In this document: one piece after another, positions 17,615 through 26,570 of the stretch
Position numbering within the stretch: the first letter of the stretch is position 1
Layout of the letters: each line of letters opens with the position of its first letter
Source: Streptomyces lavendulae subsp. lavendulae
GTDB taxonomy: Bacteria > Actinomycetota > Actinomycetes > Streptomycetales > Streptomycetaceae
Assembly: GCF_002803845.1 (NCBI RefSeq)
Contig: NZ_CP024985.1
Coordinates: forward strand, 6,831,501-6,895,500
Direction: 5' to 3'
Length of the DNA stretch: 64,000 nt
Translations under genes and position numbers: made by a program
Notes under the pieces: generated by a model
What the model was told of the DNA's origin: nothing
The model's input: only the letters and a program-made list of their open reading frames with translations
Database searches by the model: none

Positions 17615-18048
17615 CCGCACCGCAGACCGGAAACGACACCCGGGGCCGCGGCTCCGGCCCGCTCAACTGGCTCCTCGACGAACTCGTCGACAAGGTCGGC
17701 AGCATCCGCAAGGCGGTCGTCCTCTCCGGAGACGGCCTGCCCACCGGAAGTTCCAAGGACCTCACCCGCGAGGACAGCGAGCACCTGGCCGCCGTGGCCT
17801 CCGGCTTCCACAGCCTGGCCAAGGGCGTGGGCCGGCACTTCGAGTCCGGCCGGGTCCGCCAGACCGTGGTGGAGCTGGACGAGGCCTTCCTGTTCGTGAT
17901 GGCGGCGGGCGACGGCAGCTGCCTGGCCGTCCTGTCCGACGCCGAATCCGACGTCGGCCAGGTCGCGTACGAGATGACGCTGATGGTCAAGCGCGTCGGC
18001 GACCACCTGGCGACCGCCCCGCGCACCGGGCTGCCAGCCGGAGGGTGA
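17611..18048 (+). CDS. cvnB: Roadblock/LC7 protein CvnB
   Basis: The protein has 145 residues. The roadblock fold is recognisable by the start LNWLLDELVDKVGSIRKAVVLSGDGL and the segment EHLAAVASGFHSLAKGVG. Such proteins act as regulators or exchange factors for small GTPases of the CvnD type. It overlaps cvnA by 4 bases, so the two are translationally coupled. Confidence 0.93.
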   Translation: MTAPQTGNDTRGRGSGPLNWLLDELVDKVGSIRKAVVLSGDGLPTGSSKDLTREDSEHLAAVASGFHSLAKGVGRHFESGRVRQTVVELDEAFLFVMAAGDGSCLAVLSDAESDVGQVAYEMTLMVKRVGDHLATAPRTGLPAGG

Positions 18049-18058
18049 GTCGGACGGC

Positions 18059-18493
18059 ATGAGCGACCCAGGCCAGGACCGACCCGCCGACCCCCGGGGA
18101 ACCCCGCCCGACACCGGCCACCCGCACTGGTTCGACGACGACGCGGGTCCCGTCGTACGCCCCTACGCCATGACGCGTGGCCGGACCAGCCACGCCGGGC
18201 AGCACCGCCTGGACCTGATCGCCCTCGTCGTCGCGGAAGCGGCGGCCGACGATCCGGTCTGGGACCTGACCCTGTCCCCGGAGCACGCCCACATCCTCGG
18301 GCTGTGCCGGGAACGCCCCCAGTCGGTCGCGGAACTCGCCGCGGACCTGGACCTCGCCATCGGCGTGGTGCGGGTCCTGATCGGGGACCTCGTCCAGGAC
18401 GAACTGGTCCACGTGACCCGGCCGGTACCTCCGGCCGAACTGCCCGATGAATCCATTCTGCGTGAGGTGATCGATGGCCTTCGGGCGCTCTAG
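18059..18493 (+). CDS. cvnC: DUF742 protein CvnC
   Basis: The protein has 144 residues. It has the DUF742 features VRPYAMTRGRT, HAHILGLCRERPQSVAELAA and the winged-helix-like LDLAIGVVRVLIGDLVQDELV. It starts at the ATG at 18059, 10 nt after cvnB, and its last 20 bases overlap cvnD. It is a partner protein of the conservon complex with no known enzymatic activity. Confidence 0.93.
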   Translation: MSDPGQDRPADPRGTPPDTGHPHWFDDDAGPVVRPYAMTRGRTSHAGQHRLDLIALVVAEAAADDPVWDLTLSPEHAHILGLCRERPQSVAELAADLDLAIGVVRVLIGDLVQDELVHVTRPVPPAELPDESILREVIDGLRAL

Positions 18494-19097
18494 CCGCACC
18501 GGCGCGATGCATGCCGTGTCGCCGGTCGAGCCGCTGACCCTGAAGATCCTGGTCGCGGGCGGTTTCGGGGTGGGCAAGACCACCCTGGTCAGTGCGGTGA
18601 GCGAGATCCGTCCGCTGCGGACGGAGGAACGCCTGTCGGAACCGGGCGCCGCCGTCGACGACACCGACGGGGTGGAGGGCAAGAGCACCACCACCGTGGC
18701 CATGGACTTCGGCCGCATCACCCTGCGCGAGGACCTGGTGCTCTACCTGTTCGGCACGCCCGGCCAGGACCGCTTCTGGTTCCTGTGGGACGAGCTGGCG
18801 CAGGGTTCCCTCGGCTCGGTGGTGCTGGCCGACACCCGCCGCCTCGCCGACTGCTTCGCCGCCATCGACTACTTCGAGCGGCGGGGGATTCCCTTCGTCG
18901 TCGCGGTCAACTGCTTCGACGGCGCCGAACGCCATCCCGTGGTCACCGTCCGCGAGGCGCTCGACCTCGATCCGGAGGTGCCGGTCCTGCTCTGCGACGC
19001 CAGGGACCGGGAGTCGGTCAAGGACGTCCTGGTGGGCGTCGTCGAGCACGCCATGTCCCTGGCCCGGGCCCGCCGCGCGATGAGCGCCGGGGCCTGA
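18474..19097 (+). CDS. cvnD: Small GTPase CvnD
   Basis: The protein has 207 residues. The P-loop GGFGVGKTT lies at 29-37, the switch II-like GTPGQDR at 94-100, and the base-recognition motif appears as NCFD (146-149) in place of the usual NKxD. It is a Ras-like GTPase (ATP/GTP-binding DUF) that relays the CvnA signal. The start at 18474 overlaps cvnC by 20 bases; an in-frame ATG 11 codons later is possible. A strong terminator follows. Confidence 0.93.
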   Translation: MAFGRSSRTGAMHAVSPVEPLTLKILVAGGFGVGKTTLVSAVSEIRPLRTEERLSEPGAAVDDTDGVEGKSTTTVAMDFGRITLREDLVLYLFGTPGQDRFWFLWDELAQGSLGSVVLADTRRLADCFAAIDYFERRGIPFVVAVNCFDGAERHPVVTVREALDLDPEVPVLLCDARDRESVKDVLVGVVEHAMSLARARRAMSAGA

Positions 19098-19151
19098 GCA
19101 GCGGAGCCCGAGCGCCGTCCGTACGCGTCCGGGGAGAGCCGGCTCATGGAG

Positions 19152-19187
19152 GCGGCCCGTACCCCCGCCGACTGGGGTACGGGCCGC
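19152..19187 (+). terminator. Conservon terminator
   Basis: GCGGCCCGTACCCC (19152-19165) pairs perfectly with 19174-19187 around an 8-nt loop, a 14-bp stem 54 bases after the cvnD stop. Confidence 0.8.
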
Positions 19188-19332
19188 AGCTCTCATGGGG
19201 GGATCAGGGGGACCCGCTCGCGGCGCGGGACCGTGGACAGAGTGTGAACCCGTCGCCGGGGGCCGTCAAGCACCCCGGCAACAGCTCCTGTTCACGGCCC
19301 CCGCCCCCTCCCGGCGCTCCCGTGCCGGGCCC

Positions 19333-20553
19333 TCAGCGCACCGCCACGACGGCCGAACCGTGGCCGAACAGCCCCTGGTTCGCGGTGATCCCGGCCCGCG
19401 CCCCCGGCACCTGGCGCGCCCCGGCCGTACCCCGCAGCTGCCACGTCAGCTCGCACACCTGGGCGATGGCCTGCGCCGGCACCGCCTCCCCGAACGAGGA
19501 CAGCCCCCCGCTGGGGTTGACCGGCACCCGCCCGCCGAGCGCGGTCGCCCCCTCCCGCAGGAGCTTGACCGCCTCCCCCTCGCCGCAGAGCCCGATGTCC
19601 TCGTACCAGTCCAGTTCGAGCGCGGTCGACAGGTCGTACACCTCGGCCAGCGACAGGTCGCCCGGCCCCAGCCCCGCCTCCTCGTAGGCGGCGCGCGCGA
19701 TCGAGGACCGGAAGGAGCCGGCGGCGGGCGCCACCGCCACCGCCGAGTCGGTCGCGATGTCCGGCAGGTCCAGCACGGTACGCGGATACGTGGGCGTCAC
19801 CGTCGACACCGCCCGGATCCGCACCGGGTCCGCCGCCCCCCGCGCCCGCGCGAACTCCATGCTGCTCAGCACCAGGGCCGCGCCCCCGTCGGAGGTGGCG
19901 CAGATGTCCAGCAGCCGCAGCGGATCGGCCACCACCGCCGAGGCCGCCACCTCCTCGGCGGTCACCGCCTTGCGGTAGCGGGCGTTCGGGTTCAGCGCCC
20001 CCGCGGCCGCGTTCTTCACCTTGACCTGCGCGAAGTCCTCACCGGAGTCCCCGTACAGGGCCATGCGGCGGCGGGCGTACAGCGCGAAGTACGCCGGGTT
20101 CACGGCCCCCAGGATCCGGAACCGCAGCCAGTCCGGGTCGTCGGGCCGCTCGCCGCCCGCCGGGGCGAAGAAGCCCTTCGGGGCCGCGTCGGCGCCCACC
20201 ACCAGCACCACGTCCGCCAGCCCCGCCAGGATCTGCGCGCGCGCCGCCCCGATGGCCTGCGCCCCCGAGGCGCAGGCCGCGTACACGCTGGTCACCCGGG
20301 CGCCCTGCCAGCCGAGCGCCCGCGCGAACGTGGCCCCGGCGACGTAGCCCGGATACCCGGAGCGTACGGTGTCGGCCCCGACGACGGAATCGACGTCGGT
20401 CCACTCCAGCCCGGCGTCGGCGAGCGCGGCCCGGGCGGCGGCCCGCCCGTACTCCACGAAGCCGCGCCCCCACTTGCCCCACGGATGCATGCCGGCGCCC
20501 AGGACGGCCACCTCGCCCCGCACCTCGGCCCCGCCCGCCCGGTCCCCGCTCAC
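19333..20553 (-). CDS. Lipid-transfer protein / thiolase (SCP-x type, Ltp2-like)
   Basis: The protein has 406 residues. The thiolase fold shows the nucleophile Cys in YAACASGAQA (C94) and the C-terminal NPSGGLSSFGEA segment. It lacks the CGGGxG loop of biosynthetic thiolases, as is typical of the lipid-transfer/SCP-x group that removes side chains from sterols or acts on acyl-CoA. The GTG start at 20553 overlaps the stop of the upstream DUF35 gene (GTGA). In actinobacteria such pairs form an aldolase/thiolase complex with the OB-fold partner. Confidence 0.85.
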   Translation of the reverse strand: MSGDRAGGAEVRGEVAVLGAGMHPWGKWGRGFVEYGRAAARAALADAGLEWTDVDSVVGADTVRSGYPGYVAGATFARALGWQGARVTSVYAACASGAQAIGAARAQILAGLADVVLVVGADAAPKGFFAPAGGERPDDPDWLRFRILGAVNPAYFALYARRRMALYGDSGEDFAQVKVKNAAAGALNPNARYRKAVTAEEVAASAVVADPLRLLDICATSDGGAALVLSSMEFARARGAADPVRIRAVSTVTPTYPRTVLDLPDIATDSAVAVAPAAGSFRSSIARAAYEEAGLGPGDLSLAEVYDLSTALELDWYEDIGLCGEGEAVKLLREGATALGGRVPVNPSGGLSSFGEAVPAQAIAQVCELTWQLRGTAGARQVPGARAGITANQGLFGHGSAVVAVR

Positions 20554-21005
20554 GCGACCCCTCCCACCGGCTTGAACTGCCAGGTCAGCCAGGTGGTCGT
20601 GGCGTCCTCGTGCAGGACGCCGCCGACCACCTCGACCTCCATGCCGACCGCGAGGTCCGCCACCGTCACCCCGGGAGCCCCTTGCCCGAGCACGACCATC
20701 CCCTCGGCCTCCAGCTCCACCGCGACGAGGGTGTACGGATCCCAGGGCACGGCCGGATCGGACACGTACGGTGCCGGCGGCCGGTAGCGGCCGTCGGTGT
20801 AGGACCAGACCCGGCCGCGCGGGGACAGCGGGACCTCGGCGAGTTCACCCCCGCCGGGGCAGTGCGGATTGCGGCAGTGGGCGTCCTCGCGCGGGAAGAA
20901 CACCGCCGTGCAGGCGGAGCACCGGGTGCCGAGCAGGCGGAAGCCGCCCTCCGCGTCCGCCTCCGTGAACCACCCCTGCACCACGGGTGTGCGTGTGCGT
21001 TCCAA
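20550..21005 (-). CDS. DUF35 zinc-ribbon/OB-fold acyl-CoA-binding protein
   Basis: The protein has 151 residues. Four cysteines (C29, C32, C44, C49) make a rubredoxin-like zinc ribbon, followed by an OB fold (about 55-150) with GRVWSYTDGRYRPPAPY. It is the usual partner of the downstream thiolase. The start is a TTG at 21005, chosen because GGGAGGGG lies about 5 nt upstream and no ATG fits. A palindromic operator lies just upstream. Confidence 0.87.
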   Translation of the reverse strand: MERTRTPVVQGWFTEADAEGGFRLLGTRCSACTAVFFPREDAHCRNPHCPGGGELAEVPLSPRGRVWSYTDGRYRPPAPYVSDPAVPWDPYTLVAVELEAEGMVVLGQGAPGVTVADLAVGMEVEVVGGVLHEDATTTWLTWQFKPVGGVA

Positions 21006-21026
21006 GACCCCTCCCGGACAGCGTCA

Positions 21027-21043
21027 TCTGACGAAGCGTCAGA
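21027..21043. promoter_or_regulatory. Palindromic operator upstream of DUF35-thiolase operon
   Basis: TCTGACG-AAG-CGTCAGA is a perfect 7-bp inverted repeat with a 3-nt centre, 22 bases before the TTG start. TetR-family repressors of lipid metabolism often bind such sites. No TetR gene is in the window. Confidence 0.55.
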
Positions 21044-21068
21044 AGTCTGCCACGGCGGGCGCCGGGGG

Positions 21069-21407
21069 TCACCGGTTCTCGGCGAGCCACTTCCGCGCGA
21101 TCACGTCCAGTTCCGCGTCCCGCCCGGCCAGCATCATCCGGATCATCTGTGCGTCCCCCCGCAGTGACCAGGCCGGATGCCCGAAGGTGGCCGGGTTGTT
21201 CCCCTCGATCAGGAAGTGCGCGGGCCACGCGGCCCCGTACCCGAGCACGGGCAGAGCGGCCAGGTACCGCCGCCGCCCGCGCGCCACCCCGTACACGGTC
21301 AGCGCCAGCCCGGACAGCGTCCCGCAGAGGTGTACCCACCGCGTGGCGGCCCGGGAGTGCATGGCGACGTAGTACGGCCAGAACTCCTCGTACGAACCGA
21401 AAGTCAT
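21069..21407 (-). CDS. DUF962 / Mpo1-like membrane protein
   Basis: The protein has 112 residues. The DUF962 signature WVHLCGTLSGLAL and HFLIEGNNPATFGHPAWSL is clear, with conserved His residues. Yeast Mpo1 of this family is a dioxygenase that shortens 2-hydroxy fatty acids; bacterial roles are unproven. There are two short membrane segments (about 27-42 and 50-66). A TAGCGT box lies 6 nt before the ATG, so the transcript may be leaderless. Confidence 0.85.
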   Translation of the reverse strand: MTFGSYEEFWPYYVAMHSRAATRWVHLCGTLSGLALTVYGVARGRRRYLAALPVLGYGAAWPAHFLIEGNNPATFGHPAWSLRGDAQMIRMMLAGRDAELDVIARKWLAENR

Positions 21408-21420
21408 ACGTGCACGCTAC

Positions 21421-22110
21421 TCACGGCCGCCCGGCGGCGACAGACACCGGAACGTCGAAAGCCGTCTCCGGGAAGGCCTCCGGCCGCAGCGTGAAGTGCC
21501 ACCACTCCTCGGGCAGGTTCACGAACCCCTGCGCCCCCAGCACCCGCTCCAGCAACCGCCGGTTCGCCCGCGCAGCCGCCCCGGCCTCCGGGGAGTCCGT
21601 GTGTGAGGCCGGACCGAAGAAGTCGAAGGGCGTCCCCATGTCCACCTCCCTGCGCGCGGGCAGCGCGACCAGCGTCACGTCGACCGTGCTCCCGCGGCTG
21701 TGCGCCGACCTCGCCGCGATGTAGCCCTCCGGGATCAGACGGCTCTTGTCCACCTCCGGGTAGTACTCCGCCTTCGCCGCCGGGTCGTCCGGCTCCCCGG
21801 CCCAGCGCACGAACCGGTCCACCGCCCGCTGCGGCCGGTAGCAGTCGTACACCTTCAACGCGTACCCGCCGCGCAGCAGTTCCCGCTGCGCCCGGCGCAG
21901 GGCCTCGGCGGCCGGCCGGGCCAGCAGGCACACCGGCTCCGCGTAGCCGTCCACGACCGCACCCGTGAAGTTCCGCGGGCCCGCGTACCGCATGTCCTCA
22001 CCGATGCTCGGATCCACGTCCCGCAACGCCACGAACCCCGCGAGCCGGCCCTCCGCGCCCCCGGGCACCGCCAGCCCGGCCAGCACCGCCGCAACCACCA
22101 GCATCCTCAT
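21421..22110 (-). CDS. D-alanyl-D-alanine dipeptidase, VanX/DdpX-like (M15D)
   Basis: The protein has 229 residues with an N-terminal signal peptide (MRMLVVAAVLAGLAVPGGA), so it is exported. The zinc site of M15 peptidases is complete: SAHSRGSTVD gives H137 and D144, and EEWWHF gives E202 and H205. R92 in CYRPQ matches the transition-state Arg of VanX. It hydrolyses D-Ala-D-Ala-type dipeptides. Because it is secreted and not beside vanH/vanA, it more likely salvages cell-wall peptides than confers vancomycin resistance. The start may instead be the ATG at 22104, where AAGGGG has better spacing. Confidence 0.88.
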   Translation of the reverse strand: MRMLVVAAVLAGLAVPGGAEGRLAGFVALRDVDPSIGEDMRYAGPRNFTGAVVDGYAEPVCLLARPAAEALRRAQRELLRGGYALKVYDCYRPQRAVDRFVRWAGEPDDPAAKAEYYPEVDKSRLIPEGYIAARSAHSRGSTVDVTLVALPARREVDMGTPFDFFGPASHTDSPEAGAAARANRRLLERVLGAQGFVNLPEEWWHFTLRPEAFPETAFDVPVSVAAGRP

Positions 22111-22133
22111 ACCCCTTGGCTTACCATCGCCGC

Positions 22134-22643
22134 ATGCCGGCACAGCTGAAGGACTCGCACTGCTCCACCTGCGGAGCCCCGTTCGACACCGAGCTCTGGC
22201 CCCGGAGGTGCGCCGCCTGCGGCGCCGTCGCCTACCGCAACCCGCTCCCGGTCGCGATCGCCCTGCTCCCGGTCGAGGACGCCTCCGGCACCGGCCTCGT
22301 GGTCATCACCCGCACCATCGAACCGGCCCTCGGCGGCGTCGCCCTGCCCGGGGGGTTCGTGGACTTCGGCGAGGACTGGCGGGAGGCGGTCGTCCGCGAA
22401 CTGCGCGAGGAGACCGGTATCGAGGGCCCGGCCGACGAGGTCGCCCTGGCCGACGTCCTCAGCTCCCCGGCCGGCCACCTGCTGGTCTTCGGCCTCCTCC
22501 CGACCCGCCCGGCGTCCGCCCTCCCGCCCTCGGCCGCCACCGACGAGACGACGGGCTGGCACGTCCTGCGAACCCCGGCCGAACTGGCCTTCCCGCTCCA
22601 CACCCGGGCGGCGTCCGCCTGGTTCGCGGGCCGCTACGCCTAG
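22134..22643 (+). CDS. Nudix hydrolase with zinc ribbon
   Basis: The protein has 169 residues. An N-terminal zinc ribbon (C10, C13, C26, C29) precedes a Nudix domain with the complete box: G74, E80, then RELREETGI (88-96). Nudix enzymes hydrolyse nucleoside-diphosphate-linked compounds. The zinc ribbon is like that of NADH pyrophosphatase NudC, but the SQPWPFPxS motif of NudC is absent, so the substrate is open. It starts at the ATG at 22134, divergent from the dipeptidase gene 23 bp away. Confidence 0.88.
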   Translation: MPAQLKDSHCSTCGAPFDTELWPRRCAACGAVAYRNPLPVAIALLPVEDASGTGLVVITRTIEPALGGVALPGGFVDFGEDWREAVVRELREETGIEGPADEVALADVLSSPAGHLLVFGLLPTRPASALPPSAATDETTGWHVLRTPAELAFPLHTRAASAWFAGRYA

Positions 22644-22760
22644 GAGGCGTCCGGGGTCCGGGGTCCGGGGTGCGCCGACAGCCCCGATGCCGGTCATCGG
22701 GTGCGACGATATGATTTTGCTTTCGAAGCCGGACGTACTCTTCCGAACACTGGAGGTTCG

Positions 22761-23054
22761 GTGGCCAAGGGCTACTGGGTCAGCGCCTATCGCACCATTT
22801 TGGACCCCGAGAAGCTGGCTGCCTATGACCGGCTGGCCCGTCCGGCCGTCCAGGCCGGAGGTGGGCGGGTCCTCTCCCGTGGCGAGCAGGTCGTCGTACA
22901 CGGCGCCGGAATCGCCGAGCGCACCATCCTGATCGAGTTCGACAGCTTCGAACGCGCCCTCGCGGCCTACGAGAGCGAGGCCTACCAGAAGGCGTTGGCC
23001 GCTCTCTCCGACGGCGTCGAGCGCGACTTCCGCATCATCGAAGGCACCGACTGA
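22761..23054 (+). CDS. DUF1330 family protein
   Basis: The protein has 97 residues from the GTG at 22761, preceded by GGAGG. It has the ferredoxin-like DUF1330 pattern: KGYWVSAYRTILDPEKLAAY, GGRVLSRGEQV, ERTILIEFDSFERALAAYES. Small dimeric proteins of this family have no settled function. Confidence 0.87.
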   Translation: MAKGYWVSAYRTILDPEKLAAYDRLARPAVQAGGGRVLSRGEQVVVHGAGIAERTILIEFDSFERALAAYESEAYQKALAALSDGVERDFRIIEGTD

Positions 23055-23212
23055 CCGGCGGCTGAGTCGGCAACCTGCCCGGCGGCCGGATACTGCATCA
23101 GCTCGGTGTGGGGGTGCTCCGGCGCCGCCGGGCAGACGTGGATCTGCTGCCGGTCGCCGCCGCCGATCTGGACCCCGGCCGGGGTTGCCGCAGGTCCCGG
23201 AGCGGCGCCGCC

Positions 23213-23773
23213 CTACACGGGCAGCTCCACCACCAGCGAGGCCAGCGTCACGACGCCCACCACCGTGCCGGCGGCGACCGCACCCCGCGCCCACAGCGTC
23301 CGCACCGCAACGGGCCGCGTGCGCAGGTACGCCCCGGCCAGCAGCGGAAGCACCGCACTCAGTGCCGTCCAGGCCCAGACGTGCCCGAAGCCAGGCAGGG
23401 CCTCCGGCCGGGTCCCGAGCCACCGGTGGACGAGCAGGGCGGGCGGCACCGACAGCGCGGCCACCAGGACCGCGACCGCGACCGGCTCCGGCCACGCGCT
23501 CAGCCGGGCCGTCCAACGGCCCAGCGCCGCGAGGGGTTTGACGAACAGCAGCCCGTGCAGGAACCCCGCCGCGACCGCGGCCACCGCCGTCAGCCCGAGC
23601 TCCGCGAAGGACCCGCCCGGGGACTGACGGGTGACCAGCAGCAGCGCCCACACCGTGAGCAGCTGCCAGGCACCGACCACCTCCGCACCCGGCGCCAGGT
23701 CCCGTCTGCGCACCCCGCCCGGCAGGCGTCGGTTCGCTGCGTGGGGCCGCGTCGCGGTGCCGGCCAAGACCAT
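23213..23773 (-). CDS. Membrane protein with about five helices, unknown
   Basis: The protein has 186 residues, starting at the ATG at 23773 with GGGAG 8 nt upstream. After an Arg-rich N-terminus come about five hydrophobic segments, including LTAVAAVAAGFLHGLLFV, PVAVAVLVAALSVPPALLV and VWAWTALSAVLPLLAGAYL. No family is recognised. The 158 bases between its stop and the DUF1330 gene show no feature. Confidence 0.6.
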   Translation of the reverse strand: MVLAGTATRPHAANRRLPGGVRRRDLAPGAEVVGAWQLLTVWALLLVTRQSPGGSFAELGLTAVAAVAAGFLHGLLFVKPLAALGRWTARLSAWPEPVAVAVLVAALSVPPALLVHRWLGTRPEALPGFGHVWAWTALSAVLPLLAGAYLRTRPVAVRTLWARGAVAAGTVVGVVTLASLVVELPV

Positions 23774-24010
23774 CACTGACTCCCTGTCCGATCGGAGCGG
23801 CACACCCGCCGCCGCCCCACAGGCTGTACGGCCCCCCTATAGCGCCGCTATACGCTTCCCGAGGCCCCACCACCCACACAAAACCCCAACCGCAGAACCC
23901 ACCCACCCGCACACCCCGCCCCACCCCGAGCCCCGCCCGTGGCCCCCCGCCCCGCCGCCCCGCCGCCGTACGGCCGCCCGCCGGGGGAGAGGACTGAGCG
24001 GGCCGCCCCC

Positions 24011-26359
24011 TTACAGCCCGCGCAGTTCGACGCCGCGTACCGTCCCGCCCGCCTCGTCCTCCACCAGCACCGTGTCCCCGGCCCACCGCACGGTGTACCG
24101 CTCGACCTCGCCCGCCTCGAAGCCCGGCCCCGGGTCGCGGATGACCACGCCGCCGCCCGTGCGGCCCCGGGCCGGGGCCCATGCCTCCAGGCCCACCGTT
24201 CCGTCCGGGCGCCGCACCGGCAGCACCGCCCCCGCCCGCGCCAGCACCGGCGTCCGCCCCGGCGGGGCGTCCAGCAGGACCTGCCCGGGCCCCTCGTGCG
24301 CCGCCCCCGTGGCGGTGTCGTACCACCGCCCGCGCGGCAACCGCACCGCCCGCCGGTCCGCCCCGCACTCCAGCACCGGCGCCACCAGCAGCGCGTCCCC
24401 CAGCAGGAACGCGTCCTCGCAGTCCCGCAGCACCCGGTCCTCCGGCGACCCCCACCACAGCGGCCGCACGTACGGGGCCCCGGTCCGCCGGGCCAGGTGC
24501 GCCAGCGTCACGAAGTACGGCCGCAGCCGCTCCCGCTCCGCCAGCACCTCCGCGGCCCGCTCCGCCACCTCCGGCCCGAACTCCCACGGCTCGCGCCGGC
24601 CCGCCCAGATCGCCGAGTGCGTCCGGAACAGCGGCAGGTACGCCCCCAGCTGCAGCCACCTCAGGTACAGCTCCGGCGACGGAGACCCCCCGAAGCCGCC
24701 CACGTCGGGCCCCGAGTACGGCACCCCGCACAGCCCGAGGCCCAGGACCAGCGCCAGCGAGGCCCGCAGCCCCTCCCACCCGGACTCCACGTCCCCGGAC
24801 CAGGTGCCCCCGTACCGCTGCATCCCCGCCCACCCCGACCGGGAGAACAGGAACGGCCGCTCGGCCGGCCGCAGCCGCACCAGCCCCTCCCACCCGGCCC
24901 GCGCCATCGACAGCCCGTACACGTTGTGCCCGGCCCGGTGGTCCCCGCCGGCCCCCTCCAGCACGTGCCGCGCCGACCGCGGCAGCGTCGCGTCCCCCCA
25001 CGGTGCGAACGACACCGGCTCGTTCATGTCGTGCCAGAACCCGGCGAAGCCCTGACCGAGCCGCTCCTCGTACAGCCCGCCCCACCACTCCCGCACCGCC
25101 GGATCCGTGAAGTCCGGATAGGCGCACTCGCCCGGCCAGACCTCCCCCCGCACCTCCCGCCCCCGCGCGTCCCGCACGAAGGCCCCGTGCTCACCGACCG
25201 CCAGCCCCGCGGCGTGCACCGCGTCCCCCGCCTTCACCGCCGGGTCCACGATCGACACCAGCCGCACCCCCCGCTCCGCCAGCTCCGCAGCCAGCCCCGG
25301 CAGGTCCGGGAACGCCTCCCGGTCCACCGTGAACACCCGGTGCCCGTCGTAGTGGTCGATGTCCAGGTGCACGGCCGACAGCGCGAGCCCCCGCTCCGCG
25401 TACCCGTCCACCACCCGCCGGACCTCCGCCGCGCTCCCGAACCCCCAGCGCGCGTGCTGGTACCCCAGCGCCCACTCCGGCGGCACCGCGGCCGCCCCCG
25501 TCAGGCCCGCCCACCCCTGGAGCACCCGCGACGGCGTCCCCACCAGCACCCAGCACCGCGCCGGGCCGCCCTCCAGGCGCAGCTCGCTCGCCCCCGGCCG
25601 GTCCGGACCCGAACCGGCCCCCTCCTCACCGCCGCGCAGCGCCACCCGCCCGTCCCAGGTGTTGTCGTAGAACGCCAGGTGCGTCCCCGCGTCCGCGACC
25701 ACCACCTGCACCGGCATCGTGATGTACAGCGGATCGGTGTCCGGCCCGAACCCGCCCTTCGGGTCCGTGTTCCACAGCCGGTACTCCCCGTCCCGCAGCC
25801 GCGGCCCCCGCGCCCGCCCGCCCAGTCCGAAGAACCGCGCGTCCGCCGGCACCTCCGCCCGCTGCAGCCACCGGGACCCGCCCTCGGCGGGCCCCGCCAC
25901 CGGGTCCCACCAGCGCGGCGGCAGCTCCCGCCGCAGCACCGCCCCGCCCGGGGTCCGCACCTCCACCGCCCCGTGCCGGGACACCGCCACCGTGACCCGC
26001 TCCGACACCACCCGCCAGCCGCCGCCCGTGTCCGGCTCCAGCACCGCCCGCGGATCGGGCTCCGGGCCGCCGCCCACCACCGCGTACGAGGGCGTGGGCC
26101 CGGCCCCGTCCCAGCCCCAGAACACCGCACCGCCCACGGTCACCCGTACCAGCAGCTCGGACCGCGCGAACCGCAGCACGCCCCCGCCCGGCCGTGCCTG
26201 CGTCCCCGTCAGCAGCCCCGGCACCCGGGCCCGTTCCGCACCCCGGCGCGGGAGCCCCTCCGCATCCGCCCGCCGGTGGCTCCAGGCCGAGCGCCAGGCC
26301 CGCCGCCCGCGCGCCGTACCGATCTCTTTCACCGCACGCACCAGATCACGACCGTCCAT
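24011..26359 (-). CDS. Glycoside hydrolase family 31 (alpha-glucosidase/xylosidase type)
   Basis: The protein has 782 residues. The GH31 nucleophile motif FWHDMNEP places the catalytic Asp at 444. The acid/base region is WSGDVESGW, and the upstream HLDIDHYDG substrate site is also present. A beta-sandwich N-domain (about 55-260) precedes the barrel. There is no signal peptide, so it acts in the cytoplasm on alpha-linked glucosides or xylosides taken up from outside. The ATG at 26359 (GGGTGAG upstream) is preferred to a GTG at 26368. It is divergent from the acetoacetyl-CoA synthetase gene. Confidence 0.9.
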   Translation of the reverse strand: MDGRDLVRAVKEIGTARGRRAWRSAWSHRRADAEGLPRRGAERARVPGLLTGTQARPGGGVLRFARSELLVRVTVGGAVFWGWDGAGPTPSYAVVGGGPEPDPRAVLEPDTGGGWRVVSERVTVAVSRHGAVEVRTPGGAVLRRELPPRWWDPVAGPAEGGSRWLQRAEVPADARFFGLGGRARGPRLRDGEYRLWNTDPKGGFGPDTDPLYITMPVQVVVADAGTHLAFYDNTWDGRVALRGGEEGAGSGPDRPGASELRLEGGPARCWVLVGTPSRVLQGWAGLTGAAAVPPEWALGYQHARWGFGSAAEVRRVVDGYAERGLALSAVHLDIDHYDGHRVFTVDREAFPDLPGLAAELAERGVRLVSIVDPAVKAGDAVHAAGLAVGEHGAFVRDARGREVRGEVWPGECAYPDFTDPAVREWWGGLYEERLGQGFAGFWHDMNEPVSFAPWGDATLPRSARHVLEGAGGDHRAGHNVYGLSMARAGWEGLVRLRPAERPFLFSRSGWAGMQRYGGTWSGDVESGWEGLRASLALVLGLGLCGVPYSGPDVGGFGGSPSPELYLRWLQLGAYLPLFRTHSAIWAGRREPWEFGPEVAERAAEVLAERERLRPYFVTLAHLARRTGAPYVRPLWWGSPEDRVLRDCEDAFLLGDALLVAPVLECGADRRAVRLPRGRWYDTATGAAHEGPGQVLLDAPPGRTPVLARAGAVLPVRRPDGTVGLEAWAPARGRTGGGVVIRDPGPGFEAGEVERYTVRWAGDTVLVEDEAGGTVRGVELRGL

Positions 26360-26570
26360 GCCGCTCACCCTGCCACCGGCCTCCCGGCCCGCGGGGTGCG
26401 TTCAACTGCTGTTTACCCGGAAAACGATCACATCCGACCGCCCGGGACACCTCTGGTGCGGATGTCGATCACATGGCATGGTCCCTGTGAGCCGCCGCGC
26501 ACACACCCGCGCACCGGTGGCACCGTACGCACACGAAGCGCGATCCACAGACTTGACCGGGAGCCGACCC

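Noticed and set aside
21421..22110. VanX-like gene as a vancomycin resistance determinant
   Set aside because: It has a signal peptide and there is no vanS/R, vanH or vanA nearby, so a wall-peptide salvage role is more likely.
23055..23212. Possible gene remnant after the DUF1330 gene
   Set aside because: Short in-frame stretches exist, but there is no start signal or recognisable protein sequence.
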